NCBI GenBank assembly: GCA_030655315.1
Contig: JAURVT010000045.1
Coordinates: 39,938-103,937 of the forward strand
Reading direction: 5' to 3'
From: Nocardioidaceae bacterium
GTDB taxonomy: Bacteria; Actinomycetota; Actinomycetes; Propionibacteriales; Nocardioidaceae
DNA: 64,000 nt
Notes under the pieces: generated by a model
What the model was told of the DNA's origin: nothing
What the model saw: the letters and a program-made list of their open reading frames with translations, nothing else
Database searches by the model: none
Made by a program: the position numbers and the translations under genes
Shown: positions 62,518 to 64,000 of the stretch, in pieces
Layout: the number at the start of each line of letters is the position of its first letter
Numbering within the stretch: position 1 is the stretch's first letter

Positions 62518-63756
62518 TCAGGCGGCGAGGGCGGTGACGCAGGGGGTGGCCCAGGTGAGGGCGAGGGCGGCGGCGTCGTCCAGCTCGGGGTCGTCGACCA
62601 GGGTGTGGTGGCTGAGCCGGTCCTGGTAGGCGATCACCTCGGCGACGAGGTGACCGGTGACGCCGGTGCGGTCGAACGCGGCGGCGGTGAGGTCGGGGCC
62701 GAAGTCGAAGATCGAGCCCAGCTGGTCCGCGGGTGCGCCGAGCAGGACGTCCAGGCCCGAGAGCAGGCCGGCGGTGAAGGCGAAGCTCCCGGTCCCGGGG
62801 GAGCGTGACTGCGAGAGCAGCTCGCACATCCGGGCCCGCGCGAGCACCGTCGAGACGACGTCGGAGCGGGCACCGAGGCCGGTCGCGACCGACACCACCG
62901 CCACCCACTGCCTCAGGCGGCGGGTGCCCAGCAGCACGATCGCCTCGCGCAGGGTGCGCAGCGGGCGGCTCAGGCCGTCGGCCGCACCGGACGAGGCGAG
63001 CTGGAGCACCTGGGCCGCGAGGCCGGGCTCGCGGCGCAGGATGTCCTCGAGGTCGGCGGGCTCGAGGTCGTCGGACAGGACGGCCGCGCTCAGCTGCACC
63101 AGGCCGATGACGCTGGGCGGGATCGAGCGCCCGCTCATCAGCTCGGGGCGGTCGATCGCGTAGCCCTGGAACAGGTCGAAGCCGTGCTCGTGCGCCCACC
63201 GGACGTCGTCCGCGGTCTCCACCTTCTCCGCGAGGAGGCGGACGCCGAACGGACGGCACCGCTCGACGAGCGCCAGCACGTCGGCACGGGGCATGGCGAG
63301 CACGTCGATCTTCACGACGTCGGCCAGCACGAGGAGCTCCTCGGCGCGGTCGGTCCACGTGAAGTCGTCGAGCGCGAGCTGGTAGCCCTGGCGCACCAGG
63401 TCGCGGCAGCCGTCGACGAGCGCGTCGTCGATCTCGATCGCCTCGAGCACCTCGATGGTGGTCGACTCCGGCGGCAGCGCGATCGGGACGTCGCCCACCA
63501 GCGACCCGCGGCTCGCGTTGCACCACAGCCGTCCGCCGCCCGACAGGTGCTCGACGCCCATGGTGAGGGTGCCGAAGACGACACGGGCCGTCATCTGCTC
63601 CCCGGTCGGCCGGAGCTCAGCGGGGATGCGGGTGCGGTAGAGCAGCTCGTGACCGACGACGGTGCCGGCGCGGTCGACGATCGGCTGACGGCCGAGCACG
63701 ACGACCATCTCGCCGGCGTGGTCACGGCGTGGGTTCGAGGGGGCGAAGGAGGACAC
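62518..63756 (-). CDS. EAL-like/HDOD signalling protein (YuxH type)
   Basis: 412 aa from GTG 63756; TTG 63762 and ATG 63708 are alternatives, none with a clear ribosome site. N-terminal EAL-like domain (LGRQPIVDRAGTVVGHELLYR) where EAL reads ELL, and the metal residues are incomplete (LALDDFTW, VKIDVL retained), so it is probably not a phosphodiesterase. A C-terminal HDOD domain follows (PSVIGLVQLSAAV, ILRREPGLAAQVLQLA). Such proteins link c-di-GMP or stress signals to motility or other outputs. Confidence 0.85.
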   Translation of the reverse strand: MSSFAPSNPRRDHAGEMVVVLGRQPIVDRAGTVVGHELLYRTRIPAELRPTGEQMTARVVFGTLTMGVEHLSGGGRLWCNASRGSLVGDVPIALPPESTTIEVLEAIEIDDALVDGCRDLVRQGYQLALDDFTWTDRAEELLVLADVVKIDVLAMPRADVLALVERCRPFGVRLLAEKVETADDVRWAHEHGFDLFQGYAIDRPELMSGRSIPPSVIGLVQLSAAVLSDDLEPADLEDILRREPGLAAQVLQLASSGAADGLSRPLRTLREAIVLLGTRRLRQWVAVVSVATGLGARSDVVSTVLARARMCELLSQSRSPGTGSFAFTAGLLSGLDVLLGAPADQLGSIFDFGPDLTAAAFDRTGVTGHLVAEVIAYQDRLSHHTLVDDPELDDAAALALTWATPCVTALAA

Positions 63757-63844
63757 GGACAAGGGGGACCACCCGGGTGTGGAGCCGCGCTGGGGGCCGC
63801 GGACGGTCTGGGACAGGGGTGCCGGAGGCGTCCGGCGGAGGACG

Positions 63845-64000
63845 TCAGCCCGCGAGGGGGACGGTCGCGGGCGCGACCGGGGTGAGGCGTTGGCGGTAGG
63901 TGCGGTGGGTGGCGACGTCGGCGTAGTAGGTCTCGCGTCGTCGGGTGGCGCAGCCGTCGGGGCGGGTGGGTGGGGTGAGGAGGTGGGGGTCGAGGTGGGT
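63845..64000 (-). CDS. C-terminal end of an unidentified protein (partial)
   Basis: A minus-strand frame runs in from the right edge to TGA 63847-63845: 51 residues, including LLTPPTRPDGCATRRRE and YYADVATHRTYRQRLTPV. The Arg/His/Tyr-rich tail recalls the ends of DUF222/HNH endonucleases common in this group, but that is from memory and unverified. Confidence 0.5.
   Translation of the reverse strand, partial: THLDPHLLTPPTRPDGCATRRRETYYADVATHRTYRQRLTPVAPATVPLAG

Overview
The window is high-GC DNA with the gene order and promoter style of an actinobacterium. The best fit is Propionibacteriales, near Nocardioides or Aeromicrobium. Supporting signs are the DUF3000-rnd / hemE-hemG-hemQ block, the thrS-HIT-pgsA-patA-pimA-pdxS-pdxT-yebC block known from mycobacteria, GTG starts, ATGA/GTGA-coupled operons, TANNNT boxes 6-7 nt before start codons (leaderless mRNAs), and a cysteine-type leader peptide before sulfite reductase. 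The genus is an inference.

Layout. 1-10.5 kb: end of a Nudix-like gene, then minus-strand recQ, fused secDF, a His-rich exported protein, phoD, an aminopeptidase C and a flavoprotein disulfide reductase; a methyltransferase diverges. 10.5-11.1 kb: intergenic block with two inverted copies of an 86-bp hairpin element. 11-17 kb: rnd, DUF3000 and the coproporphyrin heme genes. 17-21.5 kb: msrB, ligC, an SDR and ppk2. 21.5-25.1 kb: sulfur operon (leader peptide, sir, a 55-aa zinc-ribbon protein, cysH, sirohydrochlorin chelatase). 25-31.4 kb: degenerate aquaporin-like protein, cupin, aidB, YihY, rsgA and a DUF985 cupin. 31.5-34.6 kb: betB and choline oxidase (glycine betaine synthesis). 35.5-40.5 kb: accessory segment with a DUF2510-HNH-excalibur protein, a small excalibur protein and a PLD-helicase-DUF3427 protein, ending beside a Gly-Cys-Val tRNA cluster. 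41-45.6 kb: PLP lyase, tRNA-Val(CAC), GGDEF-EAL protein and nitroreductase. 45.7-47.5 kb: AT-richer two-gene cassette between 46-bp direct repeats, inserted in the 3' end of a decarboxylase-like gene. 47.5-50.1 kb: that gene, a Baeyer-Villiger-type monooxygenase and a TetR regulator. 50.2-62.3 kb: thrS to yebC, including phosphatidylinositol mannoside and PLP synthesis, split between pdxS and pdxT by a six-gene SipW/TasA-type secretion cluster. 62.5-64 kb: EAL-HDOD protein and the end of an unidentified gene.

Most notable: (i) the 45.66-47.51 kb cassette, whose flanking repeats preserve a fragment that reads as the original C-terminus of the interrupted gene; (ii) the pdxS/pdxT-splitting secretion cluster, in which one signal peptidase is fused to what looks like its own substrate; (iii) the four-copy 86-bp hairpin family, one copy of which is translated as the tail of YihY; (iv) the PLD-helicase-DUF3427 protein next to tRNA genes.
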